DNA of 40,847 bases from Didymodactylos carnosus. Its lineage: Eukaryota > Rotifera > Eurotatoria > Philodinida > Philodinidae. Made by a program: the position numbers and the translations under genes. The notes under the pieces were generated by a model that saw only the letters and a list, made by a program, of their open reading frames with translations, had not been told where the DNA came from and made no database searches. Where the stretch lies: contig CAJNOQ010000803.1 of the NCBI GenBank assembly GCA_905250885.1, positions 1-40,847 on the forward strand. Reading direction: 5' to 3'. Positions 1 to 22,840 of this stretch are shown here, in pieces. The stretch's first letter is position 1, and each line of letters begins with the position of its first letter.

Positions 1-877
1 TTGAACAAATGTGAGTGAGAGAACTAGTATAATTTCTCTTTAATCCTCTAATTTTTATCACAATCCGACATCGCTAGAAGCATCGGTTATCTGTTTAGAT
101 TTAGTTATATCATCAAACTCTTCTTTTCTTTGTGACGTGAGTATTCAGCCACCATTAGATAAGAGCGATCACAGTTTTATAGAATTCAGAATAAATTCTT
201 TACATTGTAAAAGTAAAACAGAGCGACACTGATTCTTTGAAGGTGGCGACTGTCTCGAATCGTTAGATACACTTCTACAAAGAATGCGCACAAATGAATC
301 GATTTTAGCTCTAGTGCTTTTATTTTGATTCAAAAATTCGTAACAGTCTCGTTGAGACTCATAGGAAGTCGATTGGTTTGTGATTAGCTGTACGTATAAA
401 CCAGTGGACTATTAAATTCTGTGTACTCATAAGATATGAGTCATCGCGCGCACCTTTTTTTTTGTTTGATTCATCCGATGGCATTTCAAGAATTCATTGT
501 TCACTTGACTTTCTAAGAAATCCTTATTATTGTATCCTACTTAGAGCGCTGCTAAAGATCTAAATCTCTAGTGCCGGAAGCACAATAGTAGTGGTACTAC
601 ATAACAAATAGATGTGTGTTTTTAATAGGAATTTTTCCCAAAGTGAAACTTTCCACTTTGCTATTAGCGTCAAAGTGGGTTTTTCCACTTTGATATGAAA
701 CGTAGAGTGGACAAAATGGGAATAGTTGAAATTTTTGTCCAATAGCGTCTAGAGATTTTTTTCTTCCTAATATCTTGTTGATGTTAATCGTCCGATGCCT
801 CTAGCGATGTCGGATTGTGATAAAAATTAGAGGATTAAAGAGAAATTATACTAGTTCTCTCACTCACATTTGTTCAA
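1..877. mobile_element. Inverted-repeat element with 86-bp arms
   Basis: Bases 1-86 are the reverse complement of 792-877 with a single mismatch (79 against 799). Long terminal arms around about 700 bp of non-coding sequence fit a non-autonomous DNA transposon. No transposase-like frame is present inside. The left arm starts at the first base of the window, so the true outer end and any target-site duplication cannot be seen. The interior contains copies of the word CAAAGTGG/CCACTTTG, which also continues outside the right arm. A folded-back duplication unrelated to transposition is an alternative. Confidence 0.6.
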
Positions 878-1047
878 CAAACAGTTATCGATGGATTACT
901 TTTCTGAGGCAGAAAATATGAAAAAATACAAAGTGGAAATTCTCAAAAGTAAAGTGAAAAACAAAGTGTGATATACTTTTCTCAGCGTGAAAAACAGAAT
1001 GGAAATTCATTATTCAAAGTGGAAACCCATTTTACTCTCGCTCATTC
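629..1047. repeat. Word island: CAAAGTGG / CCACTTTG
   Basis: Exact copies of the 8-mer occur at 653-660, 671-678, 685-692, 929-936 and 1015-1022 in both orientations. Several near copies lie between them (about 639, 961 and 1049). The island straddles the right arm of the inverted-repeat element. No coding signal is seen. Confidence 0.5.
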
Positions 1048-2767
1048 CACTAATCATTAAAAACACTGGGTACATGGGATTTGAAATAAATGATGCACAA
1101 TATACGAATCGTCTATTATGAAACGTCTTAATTTCGAACTAGTAAAAGTATTTTGCTATCTAGAAGAAAGGAAATTGAGCAGGTATCTCTTGTAATATTT
1201 GTTAGATTCAACGATAGAGAAGATCTTTATGAGTGTTAAAAAGAGCTTTTTCTCTTGTATCGTGATTAATCATTTTTACTGATGCTGATTTTTCTAGAAC
1301 ACTTGATAAAAGGATCTTTTTCATTTCTGTTTCATATTTATTTTGCTTCATTAGAAATGGAAAATATTTTGTTTTTCTGTTTATAAAATTCAGTAAAGTT
1401 TTCGACGAAATAGAAAATGTAAGAATGTTCTATCTGTGATCGCTTTTCGTGAGTAAAACAGTCTTAGTCTCTTAAAAGTTTTTACAAATTTACTGTTTCT
1501 ATTATCTTTTTTATAAACATAGTTTAGTTTATTTATTTTGAGTGAGAAAATGTGGCAAATTGTAATGCTCACCATAAAACAATAATGTAGAAAATGTAAC
1601 AATTAGATAATAACGAAGAGTAACACACGTATTGTATTTTAAGAAAGAACCGTATTTCAAAGTTAGACATCTTACTCTTGAAACAACAGGTCGTAGATGG
1701 ACCTCTTAGTGTTCTTTTGAAAATTTTTTATTTTATCTTAGACCTGAGGATGTCGAAAAAATCATCCTTCATACGTCTGTTTTGATATATTCAGTTCATT
1801 TAAATATACGCTATTGTTTGTCGTGAATAAACAGTAAGTAAACGTAAAATATATATATAACTTTTGACCATAAAAACTTTTTAAATTCTCCTCTCTACTG
1901 TTGTATGTTTGCGTTTTATTTATTTACTGTCGTACACTTCTTTTTCTTAAAATGGATCATATACATAGACAAATTGATCGATTATATTTTTTGTAGTCAA
2001 TTAAACAATAAACATATTAAAATAAAAAAACACTAAATAAATTAGAACATCAAACCCTATTTTATTGCAATGAATTAGATTATATTCATCAGTGAACAGG
2101 ACATATATCACATAAAATAATAGAGAACGATGGTGCCAATTGACTCTCTTGCTTTTTTATACGTGCTCCATTGATCTCTGTCAATATTCTTTAAAATAAT
2201 ATAATAAAAATACTATCAATTAACATTTATGAAAATTCAGATATATATGTTAAGAAAAAGAAAAAGGCCAACTGGACATGAAATTTTTAAGTGACACTCT
2301 TTTTTTTTTGTGTTGTTATATGTTATTATCTCTATCTCATAAGAAGAAAATCTTGTTAGATATAGAGTCGTCGCACATTTAGTATATGTGACATTCATTT
2401 TCTCCTATGTTCTGAATGATAAAGATAGAACTACTCAATATCGTATTTTCATTCCATATATTTCACAAATTAATCGTTAAAATTTTATAGACTCTCTTTT
2501 TCTTCTTCTGTTCTATTTGTACTCATATGATTCAAGAGAGATATTTCATTATTCATCTCTTTTTTTCTTTTTCTTTCTTTTCTTTTTTTGTTTCTTCTTT
2601 TGCCTCAATTGATTTATTCATATCTTATCTATTCATTTCATTCGTTCATGCACGTTTAAATTGTCGTTGAAAACGTGAGAGTGTATAGTGAAGTGTGTTC
2701 AGATATATATTTCTTTTATTTCAAAATAATTCATAATTTTTAACGTTCAGTATTAAAGTGAGAAGAA
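1048..2767. other. Non-coding stretch upstream of the ERM gene
   Basis: About 1.7 kb of AT-rich sequence with homopolymer runs and T-rich tracts. The only frames are short and non-conserved. It must hold the promoter for the upstream ERM transcript if exons 2768-3123 are real, but I cannot point to a specific promoter motif. Confidence 0.4.
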
Positions 2768-3123
2768 ATGTTCAAGGTTAGTCTAAACTCATTCAAAATA
2801 GTGACTCTATTTTTATGAGCATTAACTTTGTAGATTTATAGAAACTCTTTAAATTAATATAATATAATGTTTTTATTTTTTTTTGTGATAAGAACAACGA
2901 ATAATGAGATTGGATAGATAGATCATCAAAACTATTTGAAACATTTCAACACTTTTTTTTCAACTCTTTAATATTCTCTGTGTATGTGTGTTTGTATATG
3001 TCATTTTTTTTTTGTTTCTTATCTCTAGTATATTTAATATTAGATAAAAATCATTTATTGCTATTTTTTTTATAAACAATCTAAATTAACCTTTTTTTAT
3101 AGGCAAAAAAGAAGTTTATGATG
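2768..3123 (+). CDS. Candidate alternative first exons of the ERM gene (3 + 7 codons)
   Basis: An ATG at 2768 opens a 9-nt coding piece (M-F-K, 2768-2776) followed by a GTTAGT donor. A 21-nt micro-exon (A-K-K-K-F-M-M, 3103-3123) sits between a pyrimidine-rich TATAG acceptor and a GTAAGC donor. Both pieces end in phase 0, the same phase as the canonical MPSKT start exon at 8262-8276, so either could splice in frame to the FERM exon at 13141. The result would be an ERM isoform with a basic, Met/Lys-rich N-terminus. Insect moesin genes also use alternative first exons, which supports the idea. The pieces are too short for the reading frame itself to be evidence, so this rests on splice signals and phase only. 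Confidence 0.4.
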
Positions 3124-4787
3124 GTAAGCTTGAGATTCTGAGTGCAATCAGCATATATTAAACAGCTTATCAGACATGTAAAAAAAGTTTTTAGTTATAT
3201 TTTCTGATCAATAAGCTTTTTTTGGACGACCATTCATTCATTTGAGTTCATTCAGGCGTCATTAAATATCTAGCAGTTTATAAAACAACAGAATTAAAAG
3301 ATGAATTATTATTTCATTTTATTCAGCATTTGTCTAAATCTTTTTTTACATAGAATACTTTCAGTCATTTTTATTAAAGTTTTAGCTTTATATTCGTCTG
3401 CTTTTTCCAAAATCTAAGAGGGAGAGAGAGAAAGAGAAACAGTTTTTTTTTTTTTTTGTACAATAGAAAGAATGGCAACTGTCCAAGATGAAATCTTATT
3501 TCACCTACATTTTATGTAGATTCTTTATGTTTTATTCCAAATGTATATATTTATCTAAAATTTAACAGAAGAATCTGTTGTTAAATTGTATAATATTTGT
3601 TGGTACTGTACAATTTATATAGACCATATAGGCGTTTAATTTAACTGTAGTAGCACTCCATAATATTAGTAGTACTATATCTTCTCTTTTCTTTTTGAAC
3701 AATGCATCGAAATGTCTGCTTAGTTATACGACAGTTCATGAAATTTCATGTTTTTCTTCTTCTAATAGACATTATTATATGCCTAATAGGTATATGTAAA
3801 TGGAACATAAAATTAATAGCAGTAATAGAAAATAAGAAACTTTATTTATTGAAGTATGCTTAACTAATATAAAACGTAACCTTTTTACGATTGTTGTTCA
3901 TTCTACCTAACATGTTGAAAGAAATTGTATCATAAAAAAGAGTATCTTAAATATGAGGAAAAAAAAATTTAAGAAAATTAAGAGAAAAATGATTAGATTA
4001 AGATTTTCATGTATTGAACGCTGTTAGTTATCGACTATAGGATGTTAAATGTAAACATGATGTTTTATGTTTTCTTGTCTTTTTATTTGATCAAAAAAGC
4101 CAAATTTCAAAGGTTGAATGAAAATTGGCGTAGAGCAACAATCTATACTATTAAATAAATAGAATAGAGAATAAAAATATAACCAATTGTTACTTGTATG
4201 TGATAAATAATTGTTCTCTAAGTGATATCAAATTAAGTATTCACATGCAAACAGTTTCTCATACTATTAATCTCAAATCTTTGATAAAACATTTCTTTTA
4301 GCGCTCAACATACTCGTTTTATTCCACCAATGAGTTATGATAACATTAGTAAAAGTGCTGTATTTATTTTACTTATCGCGCGCATCGTCAAGTTTACGTT
4401 ATTCTTTTCTTCTGTTGTTGATGAAATTCAAGACAAAACCATTGTTCCCTTAAAAATTATTTAATCAATTTAAATAATTGCATTAGGGAAATATTATAAC
4501 AATATTCTTCTTTTGAACCCTTTTATATTAAAATAATTTGTTCCTCTTAGAAGAATGAGAGCAATTTGTTATGAATAGGGAATTATCTTTCAATAAATAT
4601 CTTCTAAAAGAACGAAAGATGATGATAATAGCGTGTAACCTGATGAACATTATCATTCTCTGTTTTTTCTATATTTCAAAAATGTGTTTTAACCATTATG
4701 TAGACGAGGTCAAGATGATGCGTCCACATACGTTTAGAGAGAGAGCTATTCATCTACTCTATTTCTTCTTTCGTAGTATAAGCACAT

Positions 4788-4790
<3 letters not shown>

Positions 4791-4819
<29 letters not shown>
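4791..4819. repeat. (TC)n microsatellite
   Basis: Uninterrupted TC dinucleotides. A similar tract lies at 6012-6036 and shorter ones near 24632 and 25841. They explain the Leu/Ser-rich spurious frames nearby. Confidence 0.9.
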
Positions 4820-4825
<6 letters not shown>

Positions 4826-6011
4826 TTTTTCTCTGTGTACACCACATAGCACCACATTTTTTAAAGAGCTATTTTACGTCTAATGAATATTTGTTATCGA
4901 TTCGATTCCTTTTGTTCAAATAATTTCTTCATAACTCAAACTCTTTTATTGTATCCATTTTTTTTTCAGACAAAAATGACATGAGAAGTTCAATAACAGA
5001 AGAGAAAGAGAGACAATGTCTACGTTATGTTCTAGGCGAGTAAAATTTGTCTGAAATGCTTTTCAAATTGTTTATGTAACAAACTTGAGAATAAGAATAG
5101 CTTTAAGAGGAAAGCACGACTAGATACGAGACCATGTATCATTTACGATAAGTGAAGCACAGAAAAAATATCAACTTTCTCAAAGTTTTTATTTATGAAA
5201 AAAAAAAAGAATATTTTTGTGACAATGAAACTTCATGTCTGTATATTATCAAGTAATTACACTTGAGTATCACAGTCATATAACTAAAACTTGAACCATT
5301 TACCTGCCATCATTTTTAACTCATTTATGTTAAAAATGAACTCATGATCATGTTAAATTTTTTGAGTCTCAATAAGTACGGCTATGTCATCACAAATCTA
5401 TCTATGACACATTGAATCATAAATCATAATTTTTCCAAAAGCTTTAAATGAGAAAAGAGATGTTGTATTTGCTCAATCAACATATTTTATGTACTTTATT
5501 GAAGAGAAGAAGAAGACGAAGAAATAAAACTATCAACCTAGACTTGAAAACTGAATGAATATGAGATCAATGTTTCGAATTTTTTGTATAAAGTAATCTG
5601 ATATTAAAAATTTGCTTGTTTAATGTCAATAAAGTTTTTTTGTTTTAAAAAAAATAATCTATTTATTATTTAAAATTTTTGGAAAGATCCTAGTTCATTG
5701 AATAATCTTGTGTCTGGACATTGAGAATAAAAAACGAATAGATGTATTCAATATGTATATTGTTTGATTCAGTTGTACATATAGTTATGTTATCTTCTAT
5801 GCTCTAATTACTAATAAAATCAACGAAGTCCTAGAGCAATAAATTCTGAAAGAGAGTTTATAATTTTATTGTTAATTGTATAAGAGTTAGTTTCTTTTTC
5901 TTCTTCATAAAGTTACTGTATATTATCAAGCAATTATAAACAATGACAAAATTCAAATCAAATTTTGAGAACAATTTTTTATTCATTCATTCTTATAAAT
6001 TTTATTTTATT

Positions 6012-6036
6012 TCTCTCTCTCTCTCTCTCTCTCTCT
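6012..6036. repeat. (CT)n microsatellite
   Basis: Uninterrupted CT dinucleotides, about 12 units, followed by T-rich sequence. Confidence 0.9.
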
Positions 6037-7312
6037 TTTTCTCTGTCTTCAACGATCAATAAAAGATACCGTTCGTATTTTAGTAGACCGAACAGTATAC
6101 ACACTCACACCGCAACACAACAGCTAGTAGACCGCAAAGAAAAACGAATGCTTGTTTTCTAAAGCTTACTACATACATTATATTCTTCTTCTTCTTTATG
6201 ATTATTTACTTAGAGCTTTTTGAAAAAAAACAAGAACAAAATCTAACGTCTTTCTTCTTCTCTCTTGATCTCTCTTTTCTTCACTCCATATATTCCATGT
6301 CATGTCAAAATAAACGTTGTTGTAATCGTCCGCACGTGTCTTGATAAATTAAATGTGCCCGTTTGTGTGTGTGTGTGTATGTTAAGTAATAAATAATAGT
6401 AAGTTTAAGAAATGTTGCGTACGTGTTGAACACGAAAGGTATCGAAGATATTAAATTTCCTTACAACGTGTCAATTTAGAAAAAATAGATTTGATTATAT
6501 AATTTTATTTTTTGTTTTTGTTCTCACCGGTTGTCGCTAATTTTTATTTATTATTTATTTAATATTTAACCGAAAGATTATTGTTTTTAATAATAATAAC
6601 GAAGTGTATAATACCCAAACGAAAGAATGAACATTTATGAGTGTAAAATATATATTTTTAAACACAAGTATGTTCAATCACTAATTTTTTTAAGTATTTT
6701 CACTCACTGATTTGCTTGTCATCGATTTTTCTTCTTTTTATTTTGAGAGAGAGAAAACTGTACACAGACTGTTGAATCTAATTAAAAGTGTGTAGAAGAA
6801 GTTCAGAGAAGTTTGTTAAAAAATGCGTGACCATCACTGTTCTCATCGTTTTATATATTTATATTGAATTATGAGTATGATATGATGAGGTATGAATAAA
6901 TAATTGATTAGGATCTTTTCCTTATTATCTATTGATAACAGGTTTTACTGAATATTTTGGATTTTTAAATGAGGAGACTCTTCTTGTCTGTTGAAGGTGT
7001 AGTGATAGAATTTTTTGTCTTGATGAAGGAAGGATGATTGTGTTGAGTTATGACGTATATATACATCGAATGTACATCTTTTTTTAACGGAACAAACATA
7101 TATTTGTATGTTGGACCCAAGCAAATAGAGATACTGTACTATAACATCAACATACATAATAGTGTGAATCATGTTTTCCACTTATGATTATGATGATGAT
7201 TGACAACTAGCATATTTTTTTTTTCATCATATTCTTACTGCTCATGCTTTCGTTTCCATTTCTGATTGTTTCTGTGCGTTAATATCTATAAATATTTTAA
7301 TAATTTATAACT

Positions 7313-7357
7313 ATTCAATAGTTAGTTTAAGATCAAAGCTTAAACTAACTATTGAAT
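7313..7357. repeat. Perfect 19-bp hairpin
   Basis: 7313-7331 is the exact reverse complement of 7339-7357, with a 7-nt loop. It lies in the putative long first intron of the ERM gene. CTAG tetranucleotides follow the stem (about 7362 and 7376), which is reminiscent of a Helitron 3' end, but no matching 5' end or helicase frame was found. Confidence 0.7.
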
Positions 7358-8261
7358 GAATTCTAGATAAAATTATTCTAGTTGTATCCTAACATATCAC
7401 ATTTTCTTTCTTGTAGTCTCACAACACTTTTTTTTTTTAGAATTTCACAGTTTTTATTTTATCTTTAGTCTCTCTCTCTCAAGTCTTGTACGATAAAACT
7501 GTAACAATTATTGAAAATATTGAGATTTCTCGACAAACTTTTTTGAAAGTCCACTGTCATTTAAGTTGCTGTTTTCTCTAATAAAAATTTTGCACTCTAG
7601 CGCTAGTTTTTACCATCTCGGTATTTCCAACTTAATCGTGTGAATGTTGTCATATCGATATACCAGGACAGGTTATGTTTTTTACTAATGTCGCAATGTT
7701 TTAACTCAATCAACACCAAGTATTTTGTAAATTTTTCCATGTTTCTATTTATAACAGTTAGAATAGAATTAGTTAATATACAATTCTTGAGAACAGAGTA
7801 GACGATGGCATGTAAAATATACAAGTTGTTTTTTTTTTATGCGATGAAAAGTATTCCATTTTATTTAACCTAACAGTAGTTGGGTTTTGTACTGCTGATA
7901 ATATTTATAAATAAACGTCTCTTTTTTTGTGTTTTGCTCATTACACTGTTACCAATGAGAAAGTCAGATGAGAAAATCAGTGTATTGAGAATTCTGTTGG
8001 ATTTAGAAAAACTTCTATCGTTATGTAAAAAGTTTTAGATTTAGTATGTCTTTTTGTTTCATTTTAGATAACAATACCTTTCGTCGTCCGTATATCATCT
8101 ATTAAAGTTTTCTATGAATACTTTTATTTTTTTTAACGTTATGTCCATATGATTCGATAACAGTAAGAAAAAACAAATTAATAACGACAACATTCCAAAA
8201 AACAAATAGATAAATTAACAGTCAGTAGAAAAAGAAGGACAACAAACTATAATATCAAAAA

Positions 8262-18664
<10,403 letters not shown>

Positions 18665-20160
18665 AATTTATACAAACAAATCAAAACAGGGGGACATATA
18701 CTATTTAGCATTTCATCATTCTACCTTTCTCATAAGTACAAAAAATAGATAGTAGATACATTGGTTCTTTCTATTCTGTTTTTTGTTCTTTCGTTGTTAT
18801 TATTCTATTGTTGTTTTCCGTTCTCTTTCTAAAAGATCAAAAATTTGTCTGTTAAAAATAGAATTAAAATTTCCATCAACCATCTTACTCGATAATCGAT
18901 TGATAGCTTTTTGTGCCTAATCGACTGTACACGCTTTGTTTCTTTCTTTTTTTTCGACATATAATGTCTTCCTTTAAACTTAAAAAAAAACTTTGTGAAA
19001 GTTCTTAAGTTTAATTTTATTCTGTTATATACATAAATGTGTGTTTTAAACAAAAATCAGGTTGTAGTAAACGGCGTGGTCAAATATTGTGAAATTTCAC
19101 TTTTTTTTTCGTCTTCTGCATCTTTTATATCGACAAGGAAGCAATATTTATCGATAAAATTTATATCAGTGATGGATATTAGCGGGCTCTACTATCAAAA
19201 ACAATTTTAGTTTGATTAACCAAGTGAACCAAAAGTTACTGTCCCTGGCAGAGGAAATCGAAAAAAAGTGACCGTTACGGAATTTCACCTTTTTTTTGCT
19301 CTTCTTAGTTTGGTATATATTTTTTCTGTCACAGAACTACTTACCAAACTCTCTAATTTGCACATAGATAAATAGATAGTTTGAGGTGCCTTTTATTCGA
19401 AAGTAAAGTTTCAAAATTAGATTAAATGGGCATAAATTGTTCACAAAATAAGCACCAAAACTTATTTTAGAAAATCAAAAAAAAATTTTGATATTTAAAA
19501 AACGTTTTGGCATTCAAACATGGAAACAAATGAGGCATCTGTGTTCGAATGAAAATAAAAATTCGAATCTTCTGATCCGAATGATGACCGTTAGCTGGCC
19601 ACGTCGTAAAACGTTTTTTTTTTGTCCTTCTCTTCTTAATGCGTCTATACATTTGTGTGTTTGTGTTTTATTTGCTCTTTTTCTCGCTCTTGATGATTCT
19701 AAACTTTTGTTTTTTTACTCTACTACTACTACTACAACAAATAAACAGTTTACTGTCGATCGGGAGACTATTTTGTAGTTATGCACCTTTATCTCCTATA
19801 TACGCTGAACAAGAGGATGTGGGAATACAAAAGTTGCTTTTTATGATTTTATTGTGCTTGCTGTGTGGGTGTATATACATATACATATATGCTAAAGTGA
19901 TTCAATGCAGTAGAATTATCAAAAAAATAATAATAATTTAGGTATGATTTTAGTTTATTTGCGTGTGATAATAACACACTGATGGAAGAAATCATTGAAA
20001 TAGAGAAATCTAATTGATTTCTAATTTTAAATTTGTTATAATAAAATAATAATAAAATAATAATAAAATAAAACTCATTATTTGATTTCATCCATCAGTG
20101 TAATTCTCTCAATTTTCATTTTTCTTATTAAAATATGAATTTTTTTATTTATTTTTGTAG
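18665..20160. other. 3' UTR of the proximal isoform and intron of the distal isoform
   Basis: About 1.5 kb between the two alternative ERM ends. Close after the proximal stop I see no clean AATAAA. From about 19340 to 19600 lies a dispersed repeat shared in inverted orientation with 40240-40480. A short inverted repeat (19976-19995 with 20083-20101) encloses AATAAAATAATAATAAA tracts about 60 nt upstream of the distal exon. Confidence 0.5.
19340..19600 (-). repeat. Dispersed repeat, copy 1 (inverted relative to copy at 40.24-40.48 kb)
   Basis: The reverse complement shares blocks with 40240-40480. These are the ATGCCAAA end, TTTTCTAAAA, CTTATTTTGT, CATTTAATCTAA versus CATTAAATCTAA, AGGCACCTCAAACTATC and ATCTATGTGCAAAT. 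Many substitutions and indels separate the copies. No coding capacity or clear termini; probably an old interspersed element. Confidence 0.6.
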
Positions 20161-20395
20161 GATGATAAACGAGAGTTGGATAAACGAAAACGTGATGACA
20201 GAGAGACAGCTGAAGATACTATTTATCGTGAAAATTTACAAGCAAAGGGTATTGATAAATATAAAACATTGAAAAAAATACGTGAAGGTAAATCGAACGA
20301 ATTTAATATATTATATTGAGATAATTGAAAACTATTGTATTTTTTTTCCTATAGGGACAGTGAAACGTCGTATCGATGAATTTGAAGCTATGTGA
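20161..20395 (+). CDS. Alternative distal C-terminal exons of the ERM gene
   Basis: Two exons, 20161-20287 and 20355-20395, split by a 67-nt intron, encode a second complete ERM tail that starts DDKRELDKRK and ends VKRRIDEFEAM. Phase 0 at 20161 matches the donor at 18086, so splicing 18086 to 20161 gives a 580-residue isoform in place of the 579-residue form ending at 18664. The KYKT threonine is kept (residue 561, 19 from the end), as is the RIDEFEAM end. The proximal version reads [17 protein letters not shown]; this one reads IDKYKTLKKIREGTVKR with a far more charged helix before it. The C-ERMAD, which masks the FERM domain and binds F-actin, is therefore encoded twice. The intron is present here but absent from the proximal copy. 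Confidence 0.85.
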
Positions 20396-20697
20396 GTTAA
20401 AAAACAAAATTAATCAATTCTTTTTTTAATATAACATAATGCATTTAAATTTATTTGGTTTTTATACATTAAATCTTTTTTTTTTGTGAATTTTTCTTTT
20501 CTTACAGAAATTTAAAGAGAGTACTTAGACATTTTTTGGGGGGATTAATGTTATTTCTCTCTTTTAATCATTATTTGCTTTTTCATTTATTGAACGTGGT
20601 TGTTTTTTTTCTTACAAAACTTGTTGTTAAATAAATTTAGTATTTTTTTTTAAATATTAATAAGAATTATTATTCTTGTTTTACAAGTATTTGTTTC

Positions 20698-20703
20698 AAT
20701 AAA
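20698..20703 (+). terminator. Candidate poly(A) signal for the distal ERM isoform
   Basis: AATAAA about 300 nt after the distal stop codon; another lies at 20630-20635. Either could serve; the sequence is so A/T-rich that chance matches are expected. Confidence 0.35.
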
Positions 20704-22749
20704 CGTTTCATTCACTAAGCTCTAGAATACATAACCTTTCCTGCTTTTTTTTTGTACATCTTCATTTTAAAAATAAATAAATTGAATGAATTTATAAATT
20801 TAATGTTCATATTTTCATTACATTCTGTTTCTAGTCAGTATTACGTTGCTAAGATGGTTTTGACAAAAATGGATTATTAAGTGTCTTTTGTAGATGGAGT
20901 GACTATTAATCTAGTGCACATATCAAAACAGACATTTAAAATTGTTAATACTAACATTCTTAATATACAATGTTTGTAACTCGGACTAAATTATATAAAA
21001 CGTATAATTCATTTATTGCATTGATGAGAGATTATTGAGAGAAAGTATTGATAGATCTTTTACTTTTGAGAAATTTTTCTTTGATACAATTATTCATTAT
21101 TGGAGAAAACAAAAATTGTTTTTCTTATACATGATCGATTGTTAAACATTTATTGTGGGTTCTATGTCTTATTGTTATCATATCGATATGTCTTCAACTT
21201 AGAAAACATGTTCATTGAAAGATGGGGTGTGATGCGGTCGGAACTGTTTTCTTACATGACGTTTTCTGTACCAAGTACAGCGGCTTGAATGATATGTTGT
21301 TATTGTCACATATACTTACATTATAGCATTTTATTCTCTATATCTTTATATAAGGAAGATTCTAATGCTTTTATTTCAATAGTATAAGAAAAAGACACAT
21401 GCAGTCGTGAAAGAAATGTCTGCTGACCAATATTCACTGAGACACTACAACGATAAAAAAGTTTTGATGTTCCAAAATCGTTATTGTAGTACTTAACTAA
21501 TGAACTGCATAACTAAGTTAAGGTTTTTAGGTATATAAATAGTTTTTGTAACACTAGAAAAAAACAAAAAAATCAACATATAATAGGACTATTATTGTAA
21601 TATTTTCGTTCTTGTCTTTTCTTTGTCTTTCTAATGCTACATAAATTTTCATGGAAATTTTTGATATAGTCTGTGTTGATGTTCCTTTACTCGACAAAAA
21701 CACAAATGAATATATTATAAAATTGTTTACTAGATAACAAAAGCTATGGTCCAATTACCACAAGAAAAAACCCTCAAAAAGTAGACGAAAAATAAAAAGA
21801 AAGTTGATCATACGAATAAAAGTGTATAATGTAATTAGAGTTACTGATCAAAAGTTGGAAATTTGCCAAAATTTCAAGTGTTATCATGAAAACGTCTATT
21901 ATTACTTTTCCAAAAAAAAATTTTGCATAAAATCTAAGACTCTTCAAATCTTGTTACAGATTCTGAATATGTTTTTCAATTTAAAATTTTATCGCACAAT
22001 TGAACTTTCGTCACTTATCACTTGATGTGTTTTTTTTACTTCTAGTTGAATATTAATTTATTTCACTTCAAAATCTGTCAAATATTTTGTGCAGATTTCT
22101 TATACTGACTGTTTTTTTTGCGAAAACAATGGTTTCGATTCTTTTCTAGATATATTATTAGAACGATGTTAAAATTCGACAATTTGTCTAATAAACGATT
22201 ATTGAAAATATGTATACTGTCTTAAATTGATATATTTAGAAAATTTTCTAGATATTTTATCAATAAATTGCATCATGTCGATTATCGAATCTCGATATAT
22301 TCAATGAAACTAGATTATTCAATTCAATTCATAAAAAACTTGTTTAACTTCATTGGGTAATATAAACCAGATCAAATAATGGTGTACTTGTTTATGTTCT
22401 GACAAGATTAGAATATCTAATTAGTTTATCTATTCATTCAACAATAATTATCATTGATATTGATCTTTTATATATAAATAAATAATACTTTCAGACAAAA
22501 TTATTATTATCGACCATATGTAAAATAAATTTAAATTGTATAATTGATGTTCGAGATGATATGTCATTTAGAGTAGTTGGAATATGCGAGTATTACTTAC
22601 TTTCTATTGATAATTTGATTATGTTGTTCAATTCTATTTCAAAACATTTAACAATTGACAATTAAATTAGATGGAGGATTATATGATGATAACAGACCAT
22701 GAACGTCACTAGACAACTTATTCTTACCTGCGTGAAATTCAAAGCTGGA

Positions 22750-22840
22750 CAAGTCAAGTTAAAAAAATGATCTAAGTCAAGTCAAGTCAAATCATCTTTG
22801 ACTTAACTTGTGACTTAATTTGAAAAATTAAACGAAGTCA
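22750..22840. repeat. AAGTC / GACTT-rich patch
   Basis: Tandem AAGTC units (CAAGTCAAGTT, then AAGTCAAGTCAAGTCAAATC) are followed by inverted units (TTGACTTAACTTGTGACTT). A related stretch in inverted orientation may lie near 23150-23180 (CTTGACTTGTGGCTTGG), suggesting a small degenerate inverted-repeat element. Confidence 0.45.

Larger units (their letters stand above)
3124..8261. other. Long gene-free stretch (putative ERM intron 1 and proximal promoter)
   Basis: About 5.1 kb with no supported coding sequence. It contains (TC)n microsatellites at 4791-4819 and 6012-6036, a (GT)n tract near 6363-6379 and a perfect 19-bp hairpin at 7313-7357. The promoter for the transcript starting with the 8262 exon should lie at its 3' end, but no motif stands out. 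Small frames here run through the microsatellites and are not credible genes. Confidence 0.4.

Noticed and set aside
4571..4849. 92-codon open frame, + strand
   Set aside because: Its second half is the (TC)n microsatellite read as alternating Ser/Leu; no domain and no splice context.
5965..6162. 65-codon open frame, + strand
   Set aside because: It also runs through a (CT)n tract and has no recognisable features.
7313..7357. Hairpin as a miRNA precursor
   Set aside because: A 19-bp stem with a 7-nt loop is too short for a standard Drosha/Dicer substrate; kept only as an unexplained hairpin.
19488..20091. Several overlapping frames of 80-100 codons on both strands
   Set aside because: They lie in the dispersed repeat and A/T-rich intron between the two ERM tails and have no family features.
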